DNA from: JAKQIM01 sp964633225
Lineage (GTDB): Bacteria > Chloroflexota > Anaerolineae > Anaerolineales > UBA4823
Length of the DNA stretch: 37,112 nt
Assembly (NCBI GenBank): GCA_964633225.1
Contig: CAZWFQ010000035.1
Coordinates: 1 to 37,112 of the forward strand
Reading direction: 5' to 3'
Every line of letters starts with the position of its first letter. Positions within the stretch are counted from its first letter, which is position 1. A program made the translations under genes and the position numbers. A model generated the notes under the pieces. The model was not told the DNA's origin. It saw only the letters and a list, made by a program, of their open reading frames with translations, and did no database searches. This document shows, piece after piece, positions 22,752-30,818 of the stretch.

Positions 22752-23584
22752 TGCTCTGCTTCGGATTCTTCGCTGGGGCTGAAGGTCTTCTTTCCATAAC
22801 GTACCGCTTCAAACAGGCGCGTCAGGCGTTGCACCTCATGTCCAGGCAAGCCGGCATCTTCCAACTGCCGCGCAAATTCACGCGGGGTCATCCCGGCCTG
22901 CCGCTGTAGGCTGTTCTTCTCAGAGGCAATGTCTTGCATCTGATAATAGCAGCGTAAGATGGCGTTCTGGACATCCCCCCCGGCCCGTATTTCATCCAGG
23001 GCTGCCTGCGCCGGGGCAATGAACTCAGGAATCGGCTCAGGCATACGCCGCCTGGAAAGCATCCAGGCTAACCCGGCTAACCAGAGCGTTCCAATCACTG
23101 CCAGGGCGATCATCAGCCCCACCAGGTTGACCGCCAGGTCATCGGGGACCACATCCGCCACCCTGCGCGCAGCTTCGGTCTCCTCTGCGCGGTCAATCGT
23201 CACAGGCGTCTCTACCACAGAAGTCCCGGCCGGATAACTCGGCCCAGCGTTAGGCGTGAGCACCAAGGCTGCCGCGATCAAGATCAAGACGAAGACGAAA
23301 TGCAAGGTGCGTCGGGGACGCAATTGAGGATAACGCCAAAGCAGGTAGAGATAGACTGGCAGGAACAAAGCCGTCAACACGGCCAACAGCATCGCCAACG
23401 GGAACAGCTCCAGGCTCCCTTGTTCATCCGGGAAGTCTACCGAATTAGGCCGCGCGGTAACTGGAACACGGATGGCAGGATCCAATTCAAGCTGTCCAAT
23501 CCCATTCACCAGGACCACTAGAGATACCAATGCCGCCAGCAGGCCCAACAAGATCATTGCGCGTTTAAGGGTAGCAGAATGCAT
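22709..23584 (-). CDS. DUF4129 domain membrane protein
   Basis: This is a 291-residue membrane protein. An N-terminal helix (residues ~8-28) is followed by a probable extracytoplasmic stretch, two further helices near 60-85 and 95-112, and a long segment rich in Thr, Glu and Ala. A fourth helix lies near 155-175. The C-terminal DUF4129 domain (residues ~195-285) shows AILRCYYQMQDIASEKN, GMTPREFARQLEDAGLP and the RLTRLFEAVRYG helix. DUF4129 proteins are regular neighbours of MoxR and DUF58, sometimes fused to transglutaminase-like domains; that domain is absent here. It is the first gene of the five-gene unit, and its promoter must lie in the 167 bases shared with the divergent pyruvate-kinase-like gene. 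Confidence 0.86.
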   Translation of the reverse strand: MHSATLKRAMILLGLLAALVSLVVLVNGIGQLELDPAIRVPVTARPNSVDFPDEQGSLELFPLAMLLAVLTALFLPVYLYLLWRYPQLRPRRTLHFVFVLILIAAALVLTPNAGPSYPAGTSVVETPVTIDRAEETEAARRVADVVPDDLAVNLVGLMIALAVIGTLWLAGLAWMLSRRRMPEPIPEFIAPAQAALDEIRAGGDVQNAILRCYYQMQDIASEKNSLQRQAGMTPREFARQLEDAGLPGHEVQRLTRLFEAVRYGKKTFSPSEESEAEQCLTSVVKALEGGF

Positions 23585-23718
23585 ACGTTCATTTTACTAT
23601 GGGATTTGCTCCCGTATGTTCCAAATCGGCCATCTCGTTATACGAATCTTAAAGTCGCAGGGGCCTGCAACCAATGTGGTCGCAACAAACTGCCAGGGTT
23701 TTCCATTACAGGTCCGTT

Positions 23719-23724
23719 TATAAT
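23719..23724 (+). promoter_or_regulatory. Candidate -10 box (TATAAT) for the pyruvate-kinase-like gene
   Basis: A perfect TATAAT ends 27 bases before the ATG at 23752, predicting a 5' untranslated region of about 20 bases. No strong -35 or Shine-Dalgarno sequence is visible. It lies between divergent genes. Confidence 0.45.
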
Positions 23725-23751
23725 AAGCGCCGAACCAGGATACATTCACCG

Positions 23752-24738
23752 ATGAAAAATTATGAGATTATTGCAACCTTAGGTCCTGCCAGCGACGCCG
23801 AAACCGTGTGGAAGGCCATGTGGGCCGCGGGGGCCACATCCTTTCGCCTGAACACCTCACACCTGGCATTGCAACAGCTTTGGACCTGGCTGGAGCGGCT
23901 GGAGCCCTTCTTAAATGCTTGCCAGCCACGCCCTGCTCTCACCCTGGATCTGCAGGGCAGCAAGTGGCGGCTGGGGCAGTTCGCCCCGCTAGAACTGGTG
24001 GAAGGGCAGACCGTCGAGTTGGTATTGGCCCCTGAAAGCCGCCTGCCAAATTGCCTGCCAGTGCCCCATGCCGATTTTTTCCAGGCTGCGCCAGTCTCCA
24101 GCCCTGAGCTGCGGCTGAACGATGCCAAAGTGCATCTACAGGTCACAGCAGCCGCCGGGGAACGCTTGCTCGCCCGCGTGACGCGCGGCGGGCTGATCTC
24201 GGCACACAAGGGCATCACCTACCGGGACTCATCTTTCCGCAGCGAAGCACTGAGCGAAAAAGATCAAGAGATCATCCGGCAGACCAAGGGCCTGCCAGGC
24301 ATCCGCTACGCCATCTCCTACCTGCGCGATGCGGCCGAGATGCGCCGCTACCGCGCCTGGCTTGGCGCCCAGGTTTACCTGACCGCCAAGCTGGAACGGG
24401 CTTCGGCTGTGGCCGAGGCAGGGCAAATTGCCGTGGATGCAAACGAACTGTGGGTCTGCCGGGGCGACCTGGGTGCCGAGCTGGGCCTGCCCGGTATGGC
24501 CCAGGCGGTGCACGGCATCTCAGGATTGGTGCGCCAGTTGGCCTGCCCGGCAGTGATGGCTGGGCAGGTACTAGAGCATATGACGGCTGGAGATGGGCCG
24601 ACGCGGGCCGAGGTGTGCGCCTTACATGACGCCCTGGCGCTGGGCTACTACGGCCTGGTGCTTTCAGATGAGACGGCTATTGGGCAGCACCCAGTAGAGA
24701 CCTGCCAGGCCGCCGCCATGTTCCGGGATGGAAGCTGA
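23752..24738 (+). CDS. Pyruvate-kinase-like protein lacking the C-terminal domain
   Basis: This 328-residue protein has the pyruvate kinase barrel and B domain but stops before the C-terminal allosteric domain of normal ~470-residue enzymes. It keeps ATLGPAS, Arg32, Asn34 and Ser36 in FRLNTSH, Asp66 in LDLQGSKWR, Lys213 and Glu215 in TAKLER, Asp239 in CRGDLGAELG, PTRAEVC and LSDETAIGQHPVE. Two active-site positions differ from the canonical sequence: the Thr after Asp113 (muscle numbering) is Leu67, and the ATQMLESM Thr328 is Gly271 in MAGQVLEHM. It may be a low-activity or altered-specificity paralogue, or an enzyme acting on another enol-pyruvate-like substrate. The ATG at 23752 is chosen because homology starts there. 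Its stop is four bases from the convergent glycosidase gene. Confidence 0.85.
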   Translation: MKNYEIIATLGPASDAETVWKAMWAAGATSFRLNTSHLALQQLWTWLERLEPFLNACQPRPALTLDLQGSKWRLGQFAPLELVEGQTVELVLAPESRLPNCLPVPHADFFQAAPVSSPELRLNDAKVHLQVTAAAGERLLARVTRGGLISAHKGITYRDSSFRSEALSEKDQEIIRQTKGLPGIRYAISYLRDAAEMRRYRAWLGAQVYLTAKLERASAVAEAGQIAVDANELWVCRGDLGAELGLPGMAQAVHGISGLVRQLACPAVMAGQVLEHMTAGDGPTRAEVCALHDALALGYYGLVLSDETAIGQHPVETCQAAAMFRDGS

Positions 24739-24742
24739 AGGC

Positions 24743-25951
24743 TCAGGGCTGCTTCTCAAACCCAACCTGGGGCATCTTCGCCGCATCCGGTTCCAAGAGT
24801 TTCAAACGATCCACAAAGTCAATCAACACACACATCGTGGGCGAATACCCGGCCGAGGTCGAAAATTCCCCCGTCCACGGGTCCATCTGCTGCATAAAAT
24901 CGGGCGCCCGCAAGATCGCATCGATCCAACGCTTCATCAGGTGCTCCAGGTCCGCCGCTTTCCCATAATGCTCGAGCCAGGCCGGTGCGCGCAAGGCTGT
25001 CAACGCCTGGGTTGCCCCGCCCCACGAATTGGTAGGCAGCGCCTGGACAAAGGTTGGATCGTCAACCGCAATCGATGGGAAGGGGTAGGGGGTCCAGAAT
25101 GCATCTGGATTCTTGAGGTGCCGGGCATAAATCCGTTCAAACATGGGTTGGTCTACCACGTGCTCGCCCAGCACCCTGGTAAGCGCATCCCCCCGGATGC
25201 GGACGAAATTGTTGTCTGCATCCACATCGTAAAAACACTCATCTTCAGGGTCAAAGCAGTGCTTGATAATGAGCTGTCGCAGGGTCTCACTGTTCTCTTG
25301 CCATCGTTCTGCCTCACGTCGTTTGCCAAGACGCTCTGCCATTTGAGCCAGGGCAACTCGCCCTCCATAAAGCGTCGCAGACAGGTCTGGAGCCAGGTAA
25401 GGCAGCTTCCCTTCCATCGGACAAACAGAAGCGTCATTGTTCGGGCACTTCTTGGGTAGGCCTGCAAACCTGGGGCTGTTATCATGCCCGGTATCATATT
25501 CGCAAAAAGCCTCGCACAGGCCAGTGCCACGCGTATTCCGGTTGCGGCTCAGCCAATCATCCCATCGAACACAGGCGTTGTAAGCAGCATCCAGAAAAGC
25601 CTCATCGTTTATCAGGTCAGCCGTCCGCAAAGCTGTTTTAGCAATCGGCACAACCATCTGGATTTGTGATGAGCCCAGTGGGGGATATCCGCCATTTTTC
25701 AAAAAAACCCGATAGGGCAAATAACCATCTTCGCGCTGGTGATGGAAGAACACTTGATGATTGTTTTTCGCCACCTCAGGGGCAAACCTGCCATAGATCA
25801 GCCCTTCGTGCGGCCCGCTTTCTAACCATATGCCCGGATAACCGCTTCCTTCTATCAAAACGGGGGTTTCATATCCGTAGACGATCTTCGTATTTTCTTC
25901 CAGACCGTTGAGGGCGTCCTGGTATTTGCTTTTAATCAGTTGGATATCCAT
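24743..25951 (-). CDS. MGH1-like/GH63-type (alpha/alpha)6 glycoside hydrolase
   Basis: This 402-residue helical protein resembles the mannosylglycerate-hydrolase/GH63/trehalase clan. Features are HHQREDGYLPYRVF near residue 70, EYDTGHDNSPRF near 155 (compare the E-x-G-x-DNSPR motif of Thermus mannosylglycerate hydrolase), LSATLYGGRVALAQMAERLG, and near the C-terminus TNSWGGATQ and FSTSAGYSPTMC, where GH63 enzymes carry the catalytic base region. There is no signal peptide, so it would act on imported sugar in the cytoplasm. It is the last gene of the LacI-headed operon, seven bases after the oxidoreductase gene. The substrate, probably an alpha-linked gluco-, manno- or rhamno-oligosaccharide, is inferred only from context. 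Confidence 0.75.
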   Translation of the reverse strand: MDIQLIKSKYQDALNGLEENTKIVYGYETPVLIEGSGYPGIWLESGPHEGLIYGRFAPEVAKNNHQVFFHHQREDGYLPYRVFLKNGGYPPLGSSQIQMVVPIAKTALRTADLINDEAFLDAAYNACVRWDDWLSRNRNTRGTGLCEAFCEYDTGHDNSPRFAGLPKKCPNNDASVCPMEGKLPYLAPDLSATLYGGRVALAQMAERLGKRREAERWQENSETLRQLIIKHCFDPEDECFYDVDADNNFVRIRGDALTRVLGEHVVDQPMFERIYARHLKNPDAFWTPYPFPSIAVDDPTFVQALPTNSWGGATQALTALRAPAWLEHYGKAADLEHLMKRWIDAILRAPDFMQQMDPWTGEFSTSAGYSPTMCVLIDFVDRLKLLEPDAAKMPQVGFEKQP

Positions 25952-25958
25952 ACCGATT

Positions 25959-27341
25959 TTAGCCTGTTTCCTGAACCCTTTTGGCTGTTGAATGCTTCAA
26001 CGGAAACGGGTCAATTGGCTCATCAGAAGAAGGCATTGCGGTGTAATCAGGATCCTCCAACCCCTGAACAAGGGCATCGATCTGGATCGGACGCCCCTCT
26101 TGAATAGAACGGTTAGCCGCGATTCCGGTCAGGATCGAGTAAGCCCCCGAACGATGATCCGCCGCCCGCAGGTAACGGTCCACAGGCCGCTGTGGGGCAA
26201 ACACATCTGCCATCAGCAAGGGATCGGCACCGCCATGTCCCCCGCCCCCCATATCGACTTCCACATCATAAGCCGCCTTAAAGATGGGATGGATGCTGAT
26301 CCGCGTCCCCTGGGGGATTAATTCACCCGGAACCGAACCATCCCCACTGGTATAACTGGTCTCCATGCAAACATGCTCAAGGCGCCCCCGGCTGCCGTTG
26401 AAGGCCACACTGTAGCCCTCCCAGGGCATAAAGGCATGCAAAGAGTAGCTCAGTGAAGCGCCGCTGCGGTAATTGACCACCACCTGCATGTTGTCTTCAA
26501 TGTCAATCTCAGGACTGAAGACGCAGCGATCACGAAAATAGCCGTCGTGGTGTTCCTGTTCCAGGTAAAGGACTTTGCGCACCCCATCGGCCTGCAAATC
26601 CATGAAAAAGGGGCAGTTGGCAGACTCGGGACAGTTGAGACAGCGCTCAGATCGTCGGGTCAAGCCCAGGCGATCAGCAGTTGCCAGGAGATAAAACTGG
26701 CGCGAGCCGGTTGCATAAACCGTCTCGGGGACGGTGGATAGCCACCAGTTGACCAAATCAAAATGATGCGTGGCTTTATGAACCAGCAGCCCGCCAGAAT
26801 TGCGTTTATTCCGGTGCCACCGGCGGAAGTAATCGGCGCCATGCTGGGTGTCTAACATCCAGTGAAAATCAACCGATTTGATGTCGCCAATCACACCCGA
26901 CATCAGCAGATCTTTCACTTGGGTTCGAAAGGGCGCATAACGATAGTTAAAAGTCACCCGCACCTTGCGCCCGGTAGCCTTTTGCGTATCAATGATGCGC
27001 TGGCATCGCGCCGCATCAATCGTCATCGGCTTTTCGGTGATCACGTCACAGCCCAATTCCATCGCCCGGCAAATATAGTCATCATGGGTCGCGTCCATGG
27101 TGGTCACCACCACCACATCGGGCCTGGTTTCTGCGATCATCCGGTCAAATTCCTCAGCCACAAAGCAAGCAGGGTTAGCGCCGTTTGCCTGTACCATCAT
27201 TTTACGCGCTTCAACCCTGCCAGGGTTCAAGTCACAGATGGCAACCAGTTCAGAAGAATCGGCATTTTGCTGTGTTATGGCCCAAGAGAATAGGATCGAA
27301 CGGTCTCCCAGGCCCACTTGAGCATAACGAGTTTTGGGCAT
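25959..27341 (-). CDS. Gfo/Idh/MocA-family NAD(P)-dependent oxidoreductase
   Basis: This 460-residue oxidoreductase has an N-terminal Rossmann fold (YAQVGLGDRSILFSWAI) and the signature EKPMTIDAARC with catalytic Lys. A substrate domain follows, with MLDTQHGADYFRRWHRNKRN and GGLLVHKATHHFDLVNWWL supplying the His-rich active site. A CLNCPESANCPF cysteine motif near residue 240 marks a subfamily. Members oxidise or isomerise sugars, inositols and glycosides, or cleave glycosides by transient oxidation. The ATG at 27341 follows GAGGGAAAG and starts where homology begins; an upstream in-frame ATG at 27410 lies inside the hairpin at 27394-27424. Pairing with the MGH1-like hydrolase and the importer suggests a role in dismantling the imported saccharide. 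Confidence 0.9.
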   Translation of the reverse strand: MPKTRYAQVGLGDRSILFSWAITQQNADSSELVAICDLNPGRVEARKMMVQANGANPACFVAEEFDRMIAETRPDVVVVTTMDATHDDYICRAMELGCDVITEKPMTIDAARCQRIIDTQKATGRKVRVTFNYRYAPFRTQVKDLLMSGVIGDIKSVDFHWMLDTQHGADYFRRWHRNKRNSGGLLVHKATHHFDLVNWWLSTVPETVYATGSRQFYLLATADRLGLTRRSERCLNCPESANCPFFMDLQADGVRKVLYLEQEHHDGYFRDRCVFSPEIDIEDNMQVVVNYRSGASLSYSLHAFMPWEGYSVAFNGSRGRLEHVCMETSYTSGDGSVPGELIPQGTRISIHPIFKAAYDVEVDMGGGGHGGADPLLMADVFAPQRPVDRYLRAADHRSGAYSILTGIAANRSIQEGRPIQIDALVQGLEDPDYTAMPSSDEPIDPFPLKHSTAKRVQETG

Positions 27342-27393
27342 GCGCTTTCCCTCAGATATAGTCGGATAAAGAATGTACCGGTCTATTGCAAGG

Positions 27394-27424
27394 GGCTGTC
27401 CCAAAAGCATCTTTTGGGACAGCC
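27394..27424. terminator. Perfect hairpin after the sugar-binding-protein gene, candidate terminator or processing stem
   Basis: Fourteen-base perfect arms (GGCTGTCCCAAAAG at 27394-27407 and its complement at 27411-27424) surround a CAT loop. It lies 30 bases after the binding-protein stop on the minus strand and ahead of the oxidoreductase gene. It has no clear T-run, so it may be a partial terminator or 3'-end stabiliser that keeps transporter mRNA more abundant than the downstream enzyme mRNA. Confidence 0.5.
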
Positions 27425-27453
27425 TCCTTTAGAAACAATGGTCTAGCTGCGTG

Positions 27454-28872
27454 TTATTTTACCGCTAAACGCTCAATCAGTGCTTGCAAAGCTTCTGCGC
27501 CTTCTTCAACCGTAGATTGACCATATGCCACTGCCTGACCGATCAGCTTGAGCTCGGTCACAAATTCCTGGTCGTTCGGCAGGTTCGGGCCCTGGGGGAT
27601 GGTGCGATCAGCTACCGCATTGTAGATCCGGTAAACTTCTTTATCTGTGCTGGTGGCCCCAGCCATGATCTTCTCGCGCACAACCGGCGAGCTAGGCACG
27701 CCGCGATTGGTCTGCAAGATGGCGCCGGACGAGGCGGTGGTAACGAAGAAGTTGATGAATAGCGCTGCCGCTTCTTTGTTCTGGCTGGCATTGTTGATCG
27801 CCAGGTATTGGCTCATCTGGATGACGTATGAATCTTCACCACCCACGGGGAGCGTCGTCGCGCCAAGTTTGTCGGTCATCGCTGACTGGTAACCTGCTAA
27901 CTGGTTGCTCCAGATCAGGCCAATGGCTGCCTTGCCTGCTACCAGGGCCGAGCTGTCAGCCCCGCTTTCGGCATACGTGGCGGTGGTATCTGCATCGGGG
28001 ATCAGCCCCTCAGCCCGCATGTCTGCCCACATCTGAAGCCATGCCTGGGCAGACTCGATCGTGGCGTAAGACGTGCCGCCATTGTCAAGGGTCCACAGGT
28101 CAGTGCCCTGCTGGGTGTAGAAGTAGCTCAGGTAATTGGCCTGGTTGGTGCTGTTATCCACAAAGGGGGCAACTCCCTCAGGCAGCTTGTCCTTAAGCTC
28201 GCGGCCGTAGGCAATCATCTCGTCCCAGGTCATGTTGTCGGCTGGGAGTGCAACCCCTGCCGTCTCGATCATGGTCTTATTGTAGGCCAGGATGAGCGTG
28301 TTCGTGCCGAGGCTCACAGCGTAGAGGTTGCCATCGAGTGCCGTTGCAGGGATCAACGCCGTCTGGTCAAACCGCTCAGGGGTGTCGATCATCAGTTGTT
28401 GGCCCAGGTAGCTGTTGAGTGGTTCAAGATACTGCTGGTAATCGGGCCAGTTGCCGCCAAACTGGATGATGTCAGGCGCATTGCTGCCGGCAAGCTGGGT
28501 GTCGATGATCGCAAAGTGGTCAGAAGTGCCGCCGTTGGGCTCGCCAATTACCTTGATCTCTGGATATGCTTCCTGGAACAGTTGGATTACCTGCAGGGTC
28601 CTGGCAGCGCGGTCATCATTGCCCCACCAACCCATGCGGATCTCAGCAGGACCGCCTGTGTAAACCGGCAGACCATCACTGCGGCTCGGGACAGGGGTGA
28701 TCATCACCTCTTTCTCAACAACCTGGGTCTGGATAACAACCTGGGTTTGAACAACTTCTACTTCTTTCTCGACAACCTGAGTTTGGATAATAACCTCGGC
28801 TGTCGGCTGGGCGCAAGACACAAGCATCATGGCGACCATCAGCACGAGCACGATTTTTTGAATTTTCTTCAT
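27454..28872 (-). CDS. Sugar ABC transporter substrate-binding lipoprotein
   Basis: This 472-residue extracellular binding protein belongs to the maltose-type (family 1) group. A lipoprotein signal MKKIQKIVLVLMVAMMLVSC ends in the lipobox Cys20, followed by a low-complexity tether (residues ~25-60) built from TQVV and VEKEV repeats. The mature domain starts near AEIRMGWWGNDDRAARTLQV and has the usual NAPDIIQFGGNWPDY and LIWSNQLAGYQSA regions. The ligand is unknown; the operon's glycosidase, oxidoreductase and neighbouring GH43 and rha genes suggest a plant-derived oligosaccharide. GAGGAG precedes the ATG. The two permease genes lie upstream, an order less common than binding protein first, and no ATPase gene is present. 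Confidence 0.92.
   Translation of the reverse strand: MKKIQKIVLVLMVAMMLVSCAQPTAEVIIQTQVVEKEVEVVQTQVVIQTQVVEKEVMITPVPSRSDGLPVYTGGPAEIRMGWWGNDDRAARTLQVIQLFQEAYPEIKVIGEPNGGTSDHFAIIDTQLAGSNAPDIIQFGGNWPDYQQYLEPLNSYLGQQLMIDTPERFDQTALIPATALDGNLYAVSLGTNTLILAYNKTMIETAGVALPADNMTWDEMIAYGRELKDKLPEGVAPFVDNSTNQANYLSYFYTQQGTDLWTLDNGGTSYATIESAQAWLQMWADMRAEGLIPDADTTATYAESGADSSALVAGKAAIGLIWSNQLAGYQSAMTDKLGATTLPVGGEDSYVIQMSQYLAINNASQNKEAAALFINFFVTTASSGAILQTNRGVPSSPVVREKIMAGATSTDKEVYRIYNAVADRTIPQGPNLPNDQEFVTELKLIGQAVAYGQSTVEEGAEALQALIERLAVK
28708..28797. repeat. Imperfect direct repeat encoding the lipoprotein tether
   Basis: Two copies of about 35 bases (near 28708-28742 and 28762-28797) share the core CTTTCTC-ACAACCTG-GT-TGGATAA with a few substitutions. 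They encode repeated IQTQVVEKEV units directly after the lipobox. The repeat probably arose by slippage or duplication and could vary in copy number between strains. Confidence 0.75.
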
Positions 28873-28965
28873 TTTAGCATTCTCCTCATCTAATATTGTC
28901 TAAGTGAACAAACCCGAAAAAAAGTTATCGATCATCATTTCATGCTCAAATCCTCCTTCATGGTA

Positions 28966-29811
28966 CTAGCCCTTTATGCCTGTGGTCGAGATACCCTGGA
29001 CAAAATATTTTTGCAGGGCAAAAAACAGGATGAATGTTGGAATCATTGAGAGCGTCGCCATTGCCAGCGCCCCCCCCCAGTTGGATACCGCGCCGGCATC
29101 GCCAACAAATGTACGCAGCGCCCGGGATACAGTAAAAGTCTCTGGTCTTGTAAGGTACAACAAATGGTTGAAAAAGTCGTCCCAAGTCCACAAGAATGTG
29201 AACAGGGCGGTTGTTACCAGGGCTGGGCTGGCAAGGGGCACAATGATGCGAAAGAAGACCCCAAATTTTCCACACCCATCGATGATCGCCGCCTCATCGA
29301 GTTCTTTAGGCAGGCTGCGGATGAACTGCACCAGCAAAAACACAAAGAACGCATCTGTGGCAAGGAACTTTGGCACCAGGATTGGCAAGAACGTCCCCAC
29401 CCATCCAAATGTGTTGAACAAGATGTAGCGCGGCACAAGCGTAACGTGACCCGGCAGCATCAGCGTGATCATCATGATGGCGAACCAGATACCCTTGCCC
29501 GCAAATTTGAGCCGGGCGAAGGCATACGCCGTCATTGTGCAGGCGATCAGGTTCCCAATCACGGCTACGGCGCACATCAAGAGCGAGTTTACAAAGAACT
29601 TCCCAAAGGATGTGCCCGCGTAACCCTTCCACCCGCTGATGTAGTTTTCAATCGTCAGCGCTTTGGGAATGATCCCCGGGTCGCTAAAAATCATATTGTT
29701 GGGCTTAAAAGAGCTGACAATCATCCAGACGATGGGATAGATCATTAACAGCCCCAAAGCAATAATGAATATATGCGTCAATGTATGGCGGACAAAGATA
29801 CCCTTCTTCAT
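28966..29811 (-). CDS. Sugar ABC transporter permease (MalG type)
   Basis: This 281-residue membrane protein has six hydrophobic helices, starting with HTLTHIFIIALGLLMIYPIV and the MalG-typical MIVSSFKPNN. The cytoplasmic EAA loop is ELDEAAIIDGCGKFGVFFRI, followed by PLASPALVT, which docks with the ATPase. It forms the translocation pore with the MalF-type protein encoded immediately upstream; the spacing is one base and GGAGAG at the end of that gene serves as ribosome-binding site. A gap of 93 bases without a recognisable gene separates it from the binding-protein gene. Confidence 0.94.
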   Translation of the reverse strand: MKKGIFVRHTLTHIFIIALGLLMIYPIVWMIVSSFKPNNMIFSDPGIIPKALTIENYISGWKGYAGTSFGKFFVNSLLMCAVAVIGNLIACTMTAYAFARLKFAGKGIWFAIMMITLMLPGHVTLVPRYILFNTFGWVGTFLPILVPKFLATDAFFVFLLVQFIRSLPKELDEAAIIDGCGKFGVFFRIIVPLASPALVTTALFTFLWTWDDFFNHLLYLTRPETFTVSRALRTFVGDAGAVSNWGGALAMATLSMIPTFILFFALQKYFVQGISTTGIKG

Positions 29812-29812
29812 A

Positions 29813-30784
29813 TCACTCTCCGGTCCCGTATGACACCCATAAGCCCGATGTTTTAAAGACTAGCGTCGTGAGCACTCCGATAACGAGCAGCAGCACCCAC
29901 GCCATGCCAGAGGCATACCCCATCTCGTGGTAGGTCCACCCTTGAATATACAAATAGAGGGTATAGAACAGGGTCGAGTTCAGCACCCCTCCCCCTCCAC
30001 CGCCGATGATGTAGGCCTGGGTGAATGCCTGGAAGGCAGAGATCATCTGCATCACCAGGTTGAACAAGATCACCGGCGAGAGCAAAGGGATGGTAATAGC
30101 AAAGAACTGCCGCACCTTACTGGCGCCATCCACACTTGCCGCCTCGTAGTACTCCTCTGGGATTTGTTTTAGACCCGCCAGGAAGATGATCATCGACGAG
30201 CCGAACTGCCATACCGTCAGCAAGATCAACGTCCCAAGTGCATACTTGGGATTGGTGATCCAACCGGGCAGGTCGGTAAAACCAAGGCTGCCCAACAAAC
30301 CGTTGACCAGGCCATCTTTCTCAAACAGCTTTCTCCACAACACCGCAATCGCCACCGAGCCCCCCAGGAGCGTGGGGATATAGTAGATCGCGCGGTAAAA
30401 CGACACGCCGCGCAGTTTCTGGTTCATCAACATTGCCACTGCCAGCGCAAAGATCAGTTTCAGCGGCACAGAAGCGAATACATAGGTAAACGTCACAGAT
30501 AAGGACTTCAAGTAATACGGGTCTACGCGCATCGATTCGCCCGTAGAGGCAGTAAACTCAGTCTGCCCCACCAATCCCCCAAACATTTTGTTGTAGTTAC
30601 CCAATCCAATCCACTGCGTCTCAGCCGGTTCAGTGAAGTCGTAATCGGTGAAACCGAGCCACAGCGAGTACCCCATCGGGTAAACCGTGAGCACAAGGAA
30701 ACCGATCAGCCACGGTGTCAGGAATATGTAAGCGGCGCCATTGCGTTTGATAAATCTTCCGATGCCAGATATCATCTTCCTCAT
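29813..30784 (-). CDS. Sugar ABC transporter permease (MalF type)
   Basis: This 323-residue membrane protein has six helices. The first contains AYIFLTPWLIGFLVLTVYPM, and a typical LGLTNY-like segment follows (LWLGFTDYDF and WIGLGNYNKMF). The EAA loop is EEYYEAASVDGASKVRQFFA followed by TIPLLSPVI. Residues 80-105 form a longer periplasmic loop than in minimal family members. It pairs with the MalG-type permease just downstream. It is the second gene of the operon, 34 bases after lacI, with AGAGGA before the ATG. No ATP-binding subunit lies in the locus, so a shared MsmK/UgpC-like ATPase encoded elsewhere is expected. Confidence 0.94.
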   Translation of the reverse strand: MRKMISGIGRFIKRNGAAYIFLTPWLIGFLVLTVYPMGYSLWLGFTDYDFTEPAETQWIGLGNYNKMFGGLVGQTEFTASTGESMRVDPYYLKSLSVTFTYVFASVPLKLIFALAVAMLMNQKLRGVSFYRAIYYIPTLLGGSVAIAVLWRKLFEKDGLVNGLLGSLGFTDLPGWITNPKYALGTLILLTVWQFGSSMIIFLAGLKQIPEEYYEAASVDGASKVRQFFAITIPLLSPVILFNLVMQMISAFQAFTQAYIIGGGGGGVLNSTLFYTLYLYIQGWTYHEMGYASGMAWVLLLVIGVLTTLVFKTSGLWVSYGTGE

Positions 30785-30818
30785 AATGGGTCCTCTTACC
30801 GTGTTTTGGCTTTCATTC

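Noticed and set aside
27391..27430. Inverted repeat considered as an insertion-sequence end
   Set aside because: Arms are adjacent with a 3-base loop, no transposase or target duplication is nearby; a hairpin in RNA explains it better.
28708..28797. Short repeats considered as a CRISPR-like array
   Set aside because: Only two imperfect copies, in frame inside the binding-protein gene and encoding its tether; no cas genes.
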